64,000 nt of DNA from Aeromonas enteropelogenes (GCF_000819845.1 NZ_CDCG01000040.1:29023-93022), one strand, 5' to 3'. Shown: positions 53,570 through 62,791, counted from the first letter of the stretch. Numbers and translations: made by a program. The notes: generated by a model from the sequence alone, not told the origin.

Positions 53570-54181
53570 TTACTCCCTGGTCTTGTCCGCCGGCTCTTTC
53601 TTCTTGCTCTTCTCAGGCAGCGGCTTGCCACCGCGGGCGATCACCTTGCCGGCCTCGAAGCCAATCTGGGCCGCCAGCTCCTCGAGATCCAGTGCCTTGG
53701 CCTGATCGCCAATGGCATAACGGTAGTTGGCGATGGAGAGCTTCTCTGCCACCGGGGTACCGGGGACGATGGGCTCGCGCCAGCCCTGGCCGATATGGGC
53801 TACCAGGGTACCGTTCATGAGGAGTTCGCCAACGATCTCCTGGGTCGGGGTACCCTTGCCGTAGGTGAGGCCCTGCGGATGTTTCTTGCCCACCAGCGGG
53901 GCGTCGCTGGCCGGGATCAGCTTGGTGCGGATCAGCCACTTGGGATCCTTGGTGTTACCCACCGCCTTGCCGGTCTGGTACTCGTTGATCTTGATGGTCT
54001 TGATCATCTGGGCCATGAAGTCCTTGGTCAGCGACTTCTGGGCTTCGCTGGTCTCATCGATGGCGATGGGGGCCACATACCAGGTCTGGGGCGCCACCGC
54101 CTTGGGGGTGGCGGGGGCGGTTTGCGCCAGTGTCAGCGGGCTGAGCAACAGGGCAGCGAGCAAGAGTCCTATCTTCTTCAT
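53570..54181 (-). CDS. Exported protein of unknown function
   Basis: The 203-residue product has a clear signal peptide (KKIGLLLAALLLSPLTLAQ) and a mature region without a motif I can name. Visible blocks include QTWYVAPIAIDETSEAQKSLTKDFM, GQGWREPIVPGTPVAEKLSIANYRYAIGDQ and a lysine-rich tail (PEKSKKKEPADKTRE). It should be periplasmic. The MATE gene lies just upstream on the same strand, 11 bases away, so the two may be co-transcribed, but no functional link is evident. Confidence 0.75.
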   Translation of the reverse strand: MKKIGLLLAALLLSPLTLAQTAPATPKAVAPQTWYVAPIAIDETSEAQKSLTKDFMAQMIKTIKINEYQTGKAVGNTKDPKWLIRTKLIPASDAPLVGKKHPQGLTYGKGTPTQEIVGELLMNGTLVAHIGQGWREPIVPGTPVAEKLSIANYRYAIGDQAKALDLEELAAQIGFEAGKVIARGGKPLPEKSKKKEPADKTRE

Positions 54182-54192
54182 TGTGATTCCAC

Positions 54193-55539
54193 TTATGTTT
54201 CAACCAGAATTTTGTTTTGCCAGCGGCGACTGCGCCAGCGCCAGAACATGGCCAGACCGCGTACCCACTCGTCGCAGGCAAGGGCCAACCAGATGCCGAC
54301 CAGTCCATAGCCCAGCATGATACCAAGGAAATAGGAAAGGGGTACGGCAATTCCCCACATGGAGATGAGCGCCATGTAGAGCGGGAAACGGGCATCCCCG
54401 GTGGCACGCAGGGCGTTGATCACCACCAGGTTGAAGGTGCGGCCGGGTTCGAGGATGAGGCTGATCAAAAACAGCTGCGCCACCTGGGTGATGATGTCGG
54501 CATCATCGGTGAAGAGCGAGATGATGGAGCGACCGTTGATGGCGGCGGCCAGCGCGATGATGCAGGTGACGATGAGGCCGAGTTTGAGGCTTTTCATCAG
54601 TTGCTGGTAGGCGCGATCGAACTGTCTGGCCCCCGCCAGGTGGCCGATGATGATCTCGTTGCCAAGGCCGATGGAGAGGCCGAACAGCAGGATGAACAGA
54701 CAGATCTGGAAGAAGTAGGACTGGGTGGCCAGCGCCTTGTCACCGAGCAGGCCGACAAACGCGGTCACCACCATGAACTGCAGCATCCAGGAGAGGTTCT
54801 CCCCGGCGGCGGGCAGGCCGATGTGCAGCACCTTGCCCAGCATCTCGCGGCTGGGGTGCACGATATCGCGCACCTTGAGGTGGATGCCGGTCTTTTTGGC
54901 CACCAGCCACACCAGCAGCACCACCCCTACCAGACGTCCTGCCACCGTGCTGATGGCGACCCCGGCCACCCCGAGTTGGGGCAGGCCGAACCAGCCGTAG
55001 AGCAGCAGCAGGTTGCCGACGAAGGTGATGAGGTTGACGATAAGCGTCACGTACATGGCCTGACGGGTGTGACCGTGAGCGCGCAGGGTGGCGGCCAGAC
55101 AGAGCGCCGCCGCCTCCGGCAGCAGGCAGAGACCGATGATCTGCAGGTAGAGGGTAGCGTCACTCATCAGGTGAGCGGGCAAGTTCATCAGCGTCAGCAT
55201 GGTGTCGGCCCCGGCCATGACCCCGATGGCGGCGATGAGACCGATCAGCAGGTTGAAGCCGATGGCGGTGTGGATCACCACCCGGCTCTTCTCCTTGTCG
55301 CCAGCCCCCAGATACTGGGTGATCACCACGCTGGTGCCGATGCTGACGAAGCTGAACAGGGTGATGGCGAGATCGAATACCTGGTTGCCGACCGCCAGCG
55401 CCGCAACCCCTTGATAGGAGACATGGCCCACCATGAAGGTATTGAGGGCGCCGGTCAGAAAGTGCAGGGCGAGATCGATAAACAGCGGCCAGGTAAGCGC
55501 GAACAGCGTACCCGGGCCTGCGTGGGATTGAGTTTGCAT
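54193..55539 (-). CDS. MATE-family efflux transporter
   Basis: The 448-residue product has 12 hydrophobic helices and MATE landmarks: TWPLFIDLALHFLTGALNTFMVGHVSYQGVAALAVGNQVFD (in blocks), VVITQYLGAGDKEKSR and GLSIGLGNEIIIGHLAGARQFD. MATE proteins export cationic drugs or metabolites with Na+ or H+. The substrate is not predictable. The start at 55539 (MQTQSHAGPG) is preferred to the frame end at 55599, which adds residues without similarity. The ribosome binding site is weak. Confidence 0.9.
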   Translation of the reverse strand: MQTQSHAGPGTLFALTWPLFIDLALHFLTGALNTFMVGHVSYQGVAALAVGNQVFDLAITLFSFVSIGTSVVITQYLGAGDKEKSRVVIHTAIGFNLLIGLIAAIGVMAGADTMLTLMNLPAHLMSDATLYLQIIGLCLLPEAAALCLAATLRAHGHTRQAMYVTLIVNLITFVGNLLLLYGWFGLPQLGVAGVAISTVAGRLVGVVLLVWLVAKKTGIHLKVRDIVHPSREMLGKVLHIGLPAAGENLSWMLQFMVVTAFVGLLGDKALATQSYFFQICLFILLFGLSIGLGNEIIIGHLAGARQFDRAYQQLMKSLKLGLIVTCIIALAAAINGRSIISLFTDDADIITQVAQLFLISLILEPGRTFNLVVINALRATGDARFPLYMALISMWGIAVPLSYFLGIMLGYGLVGIWLALACDEWVRGLAMFWRWRSRRWQNKILVET

Positions 55540-55661
55540 GGTGTGTCCAACGGCTGGTGGCACGCGAACGGTGCCATCTGGTCGGGCATTTAACACCAAG
55601 AGGCTGGCGGGTGCAATCTCCGGCCGGGGCTCTGCCCCGGTCGGTGGCGTGGGGTCGTGGC

Positions 55662-57485
55662 TCAGGCCGGGGTGGCGCCGGCTTCCTGTTCGCTTGGCAG
55701 GGTGAGGCGCGCCGAGTCGGGCAGCGCGTCATCCTGGGGCCAGCGGGAGAGAAGGGCATCCGTGGTGCTCTCGGTGACCTCGTCATCCTTGAACACCGGC
55801 TCGCGGTAACAGCGGGTCATGCGCAGGGCCTGATACATGTCGGGGCAGAGGATGATCCCTTCATCCCCCACTCGTACTCCGGCCTGTTTGAGCCAGTGGG
55901 TCATCTGGCCGTGGCGGCCCGCCATCACCATGTGGATACCGCGCCGTTTCAGCTCCTTGTGCAGTTCCCCCACCATGCTCATGACGCTGATGTCCTGATG
56001 GGTGAAGCAGGCCACCGCATCGATCACCAGGCACTGGGGACTCTGGGGATCCTGCACCAGCAGTGCCAGTACCCGCCGTTTGAAGTAGGGGGCATTGAAG
56101 TAGGTCAGCGGCGAGTTGAAGCGATAGACCAGGATGCCGGGAATGGCCTTGGCCTGCTCGTTGTCCCCCAGGGTGCGCACCACCCCTTCGTCGTCCATGC
56201 CGAGCAGCTGATCGGTGGGGCGCATCACGTTGCGCAGGAACTGGAACAAGCCGAGCAAGACCGCGAGGGTGATCCCCGGAATAACCCCCATGGTCAGCAC
56301 GCTGATAAAGGTGATCAGCGCCAGCCAAAACGCCGAGCGATCGGAGTGGCGCAGGGCCCACAAGCCGCGAAAATCGGTCAGCGACAGGGAGGCCATCACC
56401 AGCACCACCCCGAGCGCCGCGGTGGGAATGTATTGCAGCGGGCCGGTCAGATAAAAGGTGATGATGGCGATGACGGCCGCGGCGATGATGGAGACCAGCT
56501 GGCTCTTGCCGCCATTGGCGTCGTTGACCGCAGTGCGCGAATCGGCCCCGCTGATGGCAAAGCCCTGGGAGGCGGCGGCTGCCAAGTTGGCCATGCCCAG
56601 CGCCCTGAACTCCTTGTCCGCGTCGATTTCGTAACCGTTCTTGGCGGCGAAGCTGCGGGCGGTGAGCATCATGGAGACGAAGCTCACCATGGCGAGGTTA
56701 AGCGCCGGCAGCACCAGTTCGCGCATCAGGCCGGGGGGAAACTCCGGGATCTGGAACGCGGGCAGGCCGGAGCCGACGCTCCCCAGGGTGGCGATATGGA
56801 ACTGGCCAAGATCCAGCGCCCACACCAGGGCCGCCGTCACCACCATGGCCACCATGGAGGAGGGCCAGGCAGGTTTGTAGCGCTTGGCCAGCAGCAGGGT
56901 AAGCAGGGCGATCAGGCTCATGGCCAGGGTCGGCAGATGGGTCTGGGTGATGTAGTTGGCGCCGCTGGCGATCCGCTCGATGAGGTAGCGCTCGTCGAAG
57001 GTGAAACCGAAAATTTTGGAGAGCTGGCCCACTATGATGGTGATGGCCACCCCGTTGAGCAGCCCCATCAGGATTGGGCGGGAGAGAAAGTCCGCCAGCA
57101 CCCCCAGTTTGAAGCGGCTGGCAATGAGGCACCAAAAGCCGGTCATGGCGGTCATGGTCATCACCAGCTGCCAGTGGCGGGTGGGATCCCCCGCCGCCAG
57201 CGGTGTCACCACGGCGGCGATGACGGCGCAGGTGGCGGCATCCGGGCCGACGATCAGCTGACGGGAGGTGCCGAACAGGGCGTAGACCATCATGGGCAGG
57301 ATGCAGGAATAAAGGCCGACGATGGCACCGACGCCGGTGAGTTCGGCATAGGCGATGGCCACGGGCAGGGCCACGGCGGCCACCGAGAATCCGGCGCGAA
57401 GGTCCGGCATCAGCCAGGCGCGCTGGTATTGCAGCAGGGCGGCGAGGCCCGGTAGCCAGCGTTCGAGTGAGAAAAATTCGCGCAT
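55662..57485 (-). CDS. SulP-family anion transporter with STAS domain
   Basis: The 607-residue product has a SulP membrane domain (about 20-430): LPVAIAYAELTGVGAIVGLYSCILPMMVYALFGTSRQLIVGPDAATCAVIA (in blocks), GFAISGADSRTAVNDANGGKSQ and IPTAALGVVLV. A C-terminal STAS domain follows at about 455-575 (GILVYRFNSPLTYFNAPYFKRRV, CLVIDAVACFTHQDISVMSMVGEL). SulP proteins move sulfate, bicarbonate or dicarboxylates. There is no neighbouring carbonic anhydrase or sulfur gene to settle the substrate. The gene stands alone. Confidence 0.92.
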   Translation of the reverse strand: MREFFSLERWLPGLAALLQYQRAWLMPDLRAGFSVAAVALPVAIAYAELTGVGAIVGLYSCILPMMVYALFGTSRQLIVGPDAATCAVIAAVVTPLAAGDPTRHWQLVMTMTAMTGFWCLIASRFKLGVLADFLSRPILMGLLNGVAITIIVGQLSKIFGFTFDERYLIERIASGANYITQTHLPTLAMSLIALLTLLLAKRYKPAWPSSMVAMVVTAALVWALDLGQFHIATLGSVGSGLPAFQIPEFPPGLMRELVLPALNLAMVSFVSMMLTARSFAAKNGYEIDADKEFRALGMANLAAAASQGFAISGADSRTAVNDANGGKSQLVSIIAAAVIAIITFYLTGPLQYIPTAALGVVLVMASLSLTDFRGLWALRHSDRSAFWLALITFISVLTMGVIPGITLAVLLGLFQFLRNVMRPTDQLLGMDDEGVVRTLGDNEQAKAIPGILVYRFNSPLTYFNAPYFKRRVLALLVQDPQSPQCLVIDAVACFTHQDISVMSMVGELHKELKRRGIHMVMAGRHGQMTHWLKQAGVRVGDEGIILCPDMYQALRMTRCYREPVFKDDEVTESTTDALLSRWPQDDALPDSARLTLPSEQEAGATPA

Positions 57486-57555
57486 TATTTAACCCATTGA
57501 GTAACTTGGAGCTTTTTCATAGTCTGCCCAAGGTTATCGAAAGATTGCAATCCGG

Positions 57556-58146
57556 TTATGGCCAGTTGATCACAAGGTCAGGCCAGATGGTCTGCCAGCG
57601 TTTTTCCTGAATGCGCCGGGTGAAGACCTGGCTCTCCTGGCGGCAGTGGGGGTTGGCGCTCACTTGCAGCGACCAGTTGTGGGCAAAGCCGTAGGGGGCC
57701 AGCCACTCGAACTGACCATTCCCGTTCAGGCGCACACCGATGCAGGTGGGCACCTCGACCCAGTGGCCGAGGGCCTCCAGGCTGTTGGTGAAGGGCTCGA
57801 CCCGTTGGCGTGTGTGCATGCGGGTCTGGTTGCGCGCTTCCCAGCGAAGGCCCGGCACCCTTGCGCTCAGCCAGGCCTCGTGATCCGGCTCAGCCAGCCC
57901 CGCCGGATCGCGTTCGTCCAGATAGATGAGATCGATGTCGTTCAGCGGGGTCGGTGCCGACTTGTGGTGCAGGTGATCCCAGATGAGGTTGCGGATAAAG
58001 CCGGCGCCGATGGCCCAGTCGGGCAGTGCCAGCTCGGCGGCGGCCGCCAGGCAGGCCATGCGAAGGGGATCTGCCCGCAGCAGGGCTTCGGTACGGGTTT
58101 GCAGGTGGCATTCGTTGACAGACGGTGAAAGCTCAACTGTTGGCAT
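57556..58146 (-). CDS. Nucleotidyltransferase-like protein (PF06042 type)
   Basis: The 196-residue product resembles the family with a nucleotidyltransferase-like core: LPDWAIGAGFIRNLIWDHLH, then TPLNDIDLIYLD with the acidic pair, and the C-terminal FTRRIQEKRWQTIWPDL. Members are uncharacterised. It overlaps the end of the GNAT gene by 14 bases from this start; an ATG at 58164 would lengthen the overlap to 32. Neither start has a strong ribosome binding site. The pair is probably translated together. Confidence 0.8.
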   Translation of the reverse strand: MPTVELSPSVNECHLQTRTEALLRADPLRMACLAAAAELALPDWAIGAGFIRNLIWDHLHHKSAPTPLNDIDLIYLDERDPAGLAEPDHEAWLSARVPGLRWEARNQTRMHTRQRVEPFTNSLEALGHWVEVPTCIGVRLNGNGQFEWLAPYGFAHNWSLQVSANPHCRQESQVFTRRIQEKRWQTIWPDLVINWP

Positions 58147-58393
58147 GGCGGCGTAACCAGACATCGATGTAACTGCAGGTGGGCACTATAGTGAGCCCCT
58201 GTGCCTGGGTCCAGTCATAGAAAGCCTGGGCCAGCTGATCGGCGATCCCCTGCACCCGTAGCTCCGGCGGGACGAAAGTGCTGTAGGCATCGATGGTCTT
58301 GGCATCGAGGCGGCGGTAGCGCAGCCGTGACTCCTTGCCGTCTACCACACAGATGAACTGCTGCTGGTTGGCCTGATGAATGATCTCGTTCAT
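58133..58393 (-). CDS. Small GNAT-type N-acetyltransferase (YjdJ-like)
   Basis: The 86-residue product fits the small acetyltransferase-like family (Gcn5-related, YjdJ group). It shows QQFICVVDGKESRLRYRRLD, the acyl-CoA loop VPPELRVQGIADQLAQAFYDWTQAQGL, and the end TCSYIDVWLRRH. AGAGGTGA lies just before the ATG at 58393. The substrate is unknown. Its 3' end overlaps the nucleotidyltransferase-like gene. Confidence 0.85.
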   Translation of the reverse strand: MNEIIHQANQQQFICVVDGKESRLRYRRLDAKTIDAYSTFVPPELRVQGIADQLAQAFYDWTQAQGLTIVPTCSYIDVWLRRHANS

Positions 58394-58536
58394 GGTGTCA
58401 CCTCTGATGCTAAAGGGCTGCCTGGACAGGATAAGGGTTAGCCAAGGTATAGAACAGATCATCGTGGCCCGTGGCCAATATCCCGCAGATCCACAACCGG
58501 GGGGGCGGTACCCGCGCTCCCCGATGTGCGCTTTCG

Positions 58537-59721
58537 TTACGCCCAGGCCCGCTCCAGCAGGGTGAGCAATTGCTCACGATCGGCATCCTTGCGGTTGAAC
58601 AGCATGGCTCCGTCGTTGATGGCCAGGTCGCGGATCTCGGTCAGCAGCGAGCGATCGCTCACTCCTGCCTCATTCAGGGTGCGAGGCAGTTTGACCTCCT
58701 GCCACAGGGTATCGCGCAGGGCGCGAATGGCCGCGATGGTCGCCTCGGCCCGCTGATGGGCGGGGGTGGCGGCAAAGCGCTCCGCCCCCACCAGCGGCAG
58801 CAGCAGGCGGGCCAGCTCGCCATCCACCTCGGGGCGGTTGTAGTCAAGCACAGTGGGCAGAAAGAGGTTCATGCACAGGCCATGGGGCAGATGGCAGCGC
58901 GCCCCCAGGCTGTGGCCGAGGGCATGGACCAGCCCCACCATGGAGTTGGAAAATGCCATGCCCGCCAGGGTCGACCCTTCCGCCAGCTGCAGCCGCAGTT
59001 GGCGGTTTTGCGGATCCTTGACGATGAGGGGCAGGGCACCGGCAATCTTTTCCACCGCCATCAGGGCCAGGGCGTCGCTGACCGGATTCTTGGCGGTGCC
59101 GATGAAGGCCTCGATGGCGTGGGTCATGGCATCCATGGCGGTGGCGGCGGTGATGTTGAGGGGAAGCCCCTGGGTGAGACGTGGATCGAGCACCGCCAGC
59201 TGCGGCAGCAGGAAGGGGGAGGTGAAGGGGACCTTGCGCCCGCTCACCTCATCCTTGATCACTGCCACCAGTGTCACTTCGGAGCCGGTCCCCGCCGTGG
59301 TGGGCACCACCGCCAGCGGTTTGAGGGGGCGGGTGAGGCAGCCTGCCCCTGCGTAGTCGAGCAGATGTTCTCCCCCAAGGCTTGCGAGGATGTTGACCGC
59401 CTTGGCGGTGTCGATGACCGAGCCGCCCCCCAGCGCCACCAGGCTGTCACAGCCAAGCTCTGCGTAGCGTTTGGCGATCCGTTCCACCACGGCGGTGGAG
59501 GAGTCGGCCGGGATCTCGTCCCAGATGGCGGCGACCGGCAGCTCCCCCTCGGCCAGCACATTGGCCAGCAGGGTGGCAAGGCCGGTGCCATTGACCCCCT
59601 TGTCGGTCAGCAGCAGAGGGCGGCGCGCCCCCAGGCTCGCCAGTTCGCTGGCCAGCTGCTCCAGCGCCTGTTCGCCGGCCATCAGCTTGACCGGGCAGAA
59701 GAAATCGTAATAGCGGCTCAT
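58537..59721 (-). CDS. Iron-containing alcohol dehydrogenase
   Basis: The 394-residue product is a group III (iron-type) alcohol dehydrogenase. The NAD-binding region contains VALGGGSVIDTAKAVNIL, then VVPTTAGTGSEVTLVAVI. Metal-binding residues are seen in DAMTHAIEAFIG (Asp, His), and in GLVHALGHSLGARCHLPHG (His residues). The full family length is present. It is the last gene of a four-gene operon with an aldehyde dehydrogenase, a TetR regulator and a possible lipid-binding protein, suggesting oxidation of an alcohol via its aldehyde, or the reverse. Confidence 0.92.
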   Translation of the reverse strand: MSRYYDFFCPVKLMAGEQALEQLASELASLGARRPLLLTDKGVNGTGLATLLANVLAEGELPVAAIWDEIPADSSTAVVERIAKRYAELGCDSLVALGGGSVIDTAKAVNILASLGGEHLLDYAGAGCLTRPLKPLAVVPTTAGTGSEVTLVAVIKDEVSGRKVPFTSPFLLPQLAVLDPRLTQGLPLNITAATAMDAMTHAIEAFIGTAKNPVSDALALMAVEKIAGALPLIVKDPQNRQLRLQLAEGSTLAGMAFSNSMVGLVHALGHSLGARCHLPHGLCMNLFLPTVLDYNRPEVDGELARLLLPLVGAERFAATPAHQRAEATIAAIRALRDTLWQEVKLPRTLNEAGVSDRSLLTEIRDLAINDGAMLFNRKDADREQLLTLLERAWA

Positions 59722-59738
59722 TGAGTGGCTCCTTGTTC

Positions 59739-60257
59739 TCAGCCTGTCACCAGACCCAGATAAATGTTGCAGGCCCGGCCGAGCTTGTTGGCCGGGGCCG
59801 GATAGTGGCGCAGCAATGGCCGCGCGATGAAGGCGGGCAGGATCAGGGACTGCAACTGCTCAAGCCCCCGCACCAGGTGCATGGCACAGGTGAGATCCCC
59901 CTCCACCAGCAGCCGGTTCTCGCTGAACGCCTGATTGACCCCGAGCCGGAAACTCAAGGCGCGAAACGCGATATTGGGGTGCTTGAAGCGCACCCGCAGC
60001 GGGTGGATGCAGGCGTGAGGGGCCGGCGGCGGGCCAGCCAGCCAGCGACCGCCCTGCTTGTGGATCTGCATGGCATAGGGGAGGCCACCCACCTCAAGGC
60101 GAATGGCCAGCCCGTCCGGCAGGGGGGCGAGCTCGCGGCGCACCACCTCATCGACGCGGGCAGCGCGGCAAAGGGTACGGCCCACCACCCACAAGAGGAG
60201 GGTGATCCAGAGGTGGCGGCCCCGGTTGGCCAGGGATTCAAGGGTTGGATGTGTCAT
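59739..60257 (-). CDS. Possible SCP2-like lipid-binding protein
   Basis: The 172-residue product has an N-terminal hydrophobic helix (LWITLLLWVVGRTLC) and a region whose pattern resembles sterol carrier protein 2 domains: LAIRLEVGGLPYAMQIHKQGGRWLAG, then FRLGVNQAFSENRLLVEGDLTCAMHLVRGLEQLQ. The resemblance is weak and the assignment tentative. It lies between the alcohol dehydrogenase and the TetR gene, overlapping the latter by 20 bases. In this setting it might bring a hydrophobic substrate to the dehydrogenases. The longer frame to 60320 is rejected because it runs further into the TetR gene. Confidence 0.55.
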   Translation of the reverse strand: MTHPTLESLANRGRHLWITLLLWVVGRTLCRAARVDEVVRRELAPLPDGLAIRLEVGGLPYAMQIHKQGGRWLAGPPPAPHACIHPLRVRFKHPNIAFRALSFRLGVNQAFSENRLLVEGDLTCAMHLVRGLEQLQSLILPAFIARPLLRHYPAPANKLGRACNIYLGLVTG

Positions 60258-60828
60258 CGAGGTTGGCTCCTGAGATGGCGGACCAGAACAGGGCGAAGGC
60301 ACTGGCTTGCCAGTGGGCATCCTGCCCGAGCTCGGGTTGATCGACGAACAGGGAGGCGCAGGCCAGAAACTGCCCCTGGCACACCTCCAGCATCAGGGGG
60401 GCGGGGGCCTGCATCAGCTCGCCGCTCGCCTGACCCTGGGCCAGCAGGGCTGGCAGAAAACGCAGGGCATCGTTCAGCACCTTGCTGCGGGTCTCTCTGG
60501 CTAGCATGGGGGAGTGAAAGAAGCCCAGTACGAACTTGAGTTCATTGGGGTGCGCCAGCATCCACGCCATGGCCAGCTGCCAGTAGTGGCGGGTCTGCTC
60601 GCGCAGGGAGAGGGCGGGATCGGCCTCGCAGATGGCGGCCCCCATGCGCTGCTTGACGTCCTGATAGAGCTGCAGGATCAACGCCTCCTTGCTCGGAAAA
60701 TGGTGGAACAGGGTGCCGTTGGCCACCCCGGCCGCCTTGGCGATGCGGGCGGTGGCGGCTCCCTGCAGGCCATCCTCGGCGCACAGGGCCAGGGCGGCGT
60801 CCAGGATTTGGCGACGCTTGTCGGTCAT
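60238..60828 (-). CDS. TetR-family transcriptional regulator
   Basis: The 196-residue product has a TetR helix-turn-helix in its first 50 residues: RRQILDAALALCAEDGLQGAATARIAKAAGVANGTLFHHFPSKEALI (in blocks). A helical ligand-binding domain follows. It is second in the dehydrogenase operon, 14 bases after the aldehyde dehydrogenase. The palindrome at 62308-62325 just before the operon is a natural operator, so autoregulation by an alcohol- or aldehyde-like ligand is likely. Confidence 0.92.
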   Translation of the reverse strand: MTDKRRQILDAALALCAEDGLQGAATARIAKAAGVANGTLFHHFPSKEALILQLYQDVKQRMGAAICEADPALSLREQTRHYWQLAMAWMLAHPNELKFVLGFFHSPMLARETRSKVLNDALRFLPALLAQGQASGELMQAPAPLMLEVCQGQFLACASLFVDQPELGQDAHWQASAFALFWSAISGANLDDTSNP

Positions 60829-60842
60829 GGCGAACTCCTCGA

Positions 60843-62285
60843 TCAGCGCAGGAAGAAGGCCAGCATCAGCTTCTGGATCCAGCCCTTGTAGGGCGGGTGG
60901 ATCAAAGAGCCGGTGGTGAACTTGCCGCGGGTCAGCACGGTTTTCGCCTTGGAGAAGGTGAGGAATCCCTCGTGACCGTGGTAGTGGCCCATGCCGGAGG
61001 CGCCGATGCCACCAAACGGCACATCGTCGGCCGCCACCTGGAACAGGCTCTCGTTGATGGCCATGCCGCCGGAGTGGCTCTCCCGGGTCACTTTGGCCTG
61101 CAGTTCGGGATCGAAGCTCATCAGGTAGAGCGCGAGCGGGCGGGGCCGCTCGGCCACGTAGGCGAGGGCTTCCTCCAGGGTGTCGTAGGGGATGAGCGGC
61201 AGCAGGGGGCCGAAGATCTCCTGCTGCATCACCTGACAGCGCTCCGGCACCTCGGTCAGCAGATGGGGGGCCAGCAGGCGTCGGCTGTCATCCCGTGCCG
61301 GCGAGGCGCAGGGGTGCAGCTGGGCGCCCGCCTGATTGGCTTCCTCCAGCCAGCCAACCAGGCGCTGGTACTGGCGATCGTTGATGATGGCGCCGTAATC
61401 CGGGCTGGCCAGCCCCTTGGGATAGAGCCTGGCGAAGCGGGCGCGATAGGCGGCGATGAAGTTGTCCACCTCGGCGCGGGGCAGCAGCACATAGTCGGGG
61501 GCGACGCAGATCTGCCCGGCATTGAGGCTCTTGCCGAAGATCATCCGCTCCACCGCGGTGGCCACCGGCATGTCGGGGGCGATCAGGCAGGGGCTCTTGC
61601 CGCCCAGCTCCAGGGTGAGAGGGGTGAGCTGGGGCGCGGCGGCGGCCATCACCAGCTTGCCCACCTGGGTGGAGCCGGTAAACAGCAGGTGATCGAAGGG
61701 CAGAGAGCTGAAGGCGGCCGCCATCTGGGCATCCCCTTCGATGATCACCAGCTCGTTGTCGTCAAACACGCTGGTGAGCAGGCTGCGCAGTACGGCATTG
61801 GTGTGGGGGGTGAACTCGGAGAGCTTGAGCATGGCACGGTTGCCGGCGGCGATGGCGGTGATGAGGGGGCCAAGGCTCAGCATCACCGGGAAATTCCATG
61901 GCACTATGATGCCAACCACCCCGAGGGGCTGGAAGTGCACCTCCACCCTGGCGGGGGCCAGCAGCAGGCCCGCGTGGCGGCGGTGGGGCTGCATCCAACG
62001 CTTGAGACGCTTTTGGGTATAGTTGATCTGCATGATGCAGGGCAGTACGTCGGCGATCAGGCTGTCGTAGTGACTGCGCTGGCCGTAATCCTCTGCCAGC
62101 GCCTTGCACAGGGGTTGTTTGTGCGCCAGCAAGGCCTGTTTGAGCTTGCCCAATTGCGCCTTGCGCTCGGCCAGGGTAGGCATGGGATGGGCCATATAGG
62201 CCTGCTTAAGCCGGGCCAGCTGATCCGGCAGGGAGAGTTTGATGGCCTGGGTATCCTCAGGATGGTGAAACGGTGCCGCGCCCAT
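60843..62285 (-). CDS. Aldehyde dehydrogenase (coniferyl aldehyde dehydrogenase-like)
   Basis: The 480-residue product is a full NAD(P)-dependent aldehyde dehydrogenase. It has VGIIVPWNFPVMLSLGPLITAIAAGN, FTGSTQVGK, LELGGKSPCLI (catalytic Glu) and NAGQICVAPDYVLLP (catalytic Cys), plus PFGGIGASGMGHYHG near the end. The overall pattern, including the basic C-terminal tail, is that of the coniferyl/fatty aldehyde dehydrogenase group with a membrane-associating tail. The ATG at 62285 has GGAGAAG upstream; the frame to 62471 is spurious. It is first of the operon and preceded by a probable TetR operator. Confidence 0.92.
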   Translation of the reverse strand: MGAAPFHHPEDTQAIKLSLPDQLARLKQAYMAHPMPTLAERKAQLGKLKQALLAHKQPLCKALAEDYGQRSHYDSLIADVLPCIMQINYTQKRLKRWMQPHRRHAGLLLAPARVEVHFQPLGVVGIIVPWNFPVMLSLGPLITAIAAGNRAMLKLSEFTPHTNAVLRSLLTSVFDDNELVIIEGDAQMAAAFSSLPFDHLLFTGSTQVGKLVMAAAAPQLTPLTLELGGKSPCLIAPDMPVATAVERMIFGKSLNAGQICVAPDYVLLPRAEVDNFIAAYRARFARLYPKGLASPDYGAIINDRQYQRLVGWLEEANQAGAQLHPCASPARDDSRRLLAPHLLTEVPERCQVMQQEIFGPLLPLIPYDTLEEALAYVAERPRPLALYLMSFDPELQAKVTRESHSGGMAINESLFQVAADDVPFGGIGASGMGHYHGHEGFLTFSKAKTVLTRGKFTTGSLIHPPYKGWIQKLMLAFFLR

Positions 62286-62307
62286 GATCTTCTCCGTATG
62301 AAAAACA

Positions 62308-62325
62308 ACCGACTGATTGGTCGGT
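62308..62325. promoter_or_regulatory. Probable TetR operator of the dehydrogenase operon
   Basis: ACCGAC-TGATTG-GTCGGT is a perfect 6-base inverted repeat with a 6-base centre, located 22 bases before the aldehyde dehydrogenase start. The wider segment CCGACTGATTGGTCGG is typical of TetR-family sites. The regulator encoded as the second gene of the operon is the obvious candidate. Confidence 0.7.
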
Positions 62326-62497
62326 CTAAATCTAGCGATTTGTTGCGCAGATGTAAAGCTGGCATGCTGAGGCCTCGCCACTGTGGGCTGGAGGCAAGAG
62401 AGAACTGTGTTACACCCCACACTTTTGCGGTTTGTTGATTGGTGGCTTATCCAATAAGGGGTAGTTTTCAACTATTCATCTACACGGAGAGAGCATT

Positions 62498-62791
62498 ATG
62501 ACCAGGGAACTGAACAGCTTGTTGGCGCGGCTTGAAGATGTGGTCGAGCGGATGCCGGATTGTTTCAACACCTATGAATTTGCCCAGAAGCTGGCGCTGC
62601 AATATCAGCCGGAATATTTTGCCGCCGGCCACTCCCTGGCCGAACACGAGGGCAAGGTGCTGCGGGTGTTGCACCAGAAGATTGCCGAGGCGCTGGCGGT
62701 CAGTGATGTGGTGATAGAGGGGGCCCTGCTGCCCTGCGTCACCCCCTGGGGGGAGAAGGCCACCTCTCCGCGCTGGCATCGCAAGCACTAA
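62498..62791 (+). CDS. Small protein of unknown function
   Basis: The 97-residue product begins MTRELNSLLARLEDVVERMPDC and contains FNTYEFAQKLALQYQPEYFAAGHSLA, then a helix and VTPWGEKATSPRW. It is soluble and probably helical, without a signal peptide. I do not recognise the family. GGAGAGAG precedes the ATG at good spacing and the codon use matches the neighbours, so it is likely real. It is transcribed alone, divergent from the aldehyde dehydrogenase operon. Confidence 0.75.
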   Translation: MTRELNSLLARLEDVVERMPDCFNTYEFAQKLALQYQPEYFAAGHSLAEHEGKVLRVLHQKIAEALAVSDVVIEGALLPCVTPWGEKATSPRWHRKH

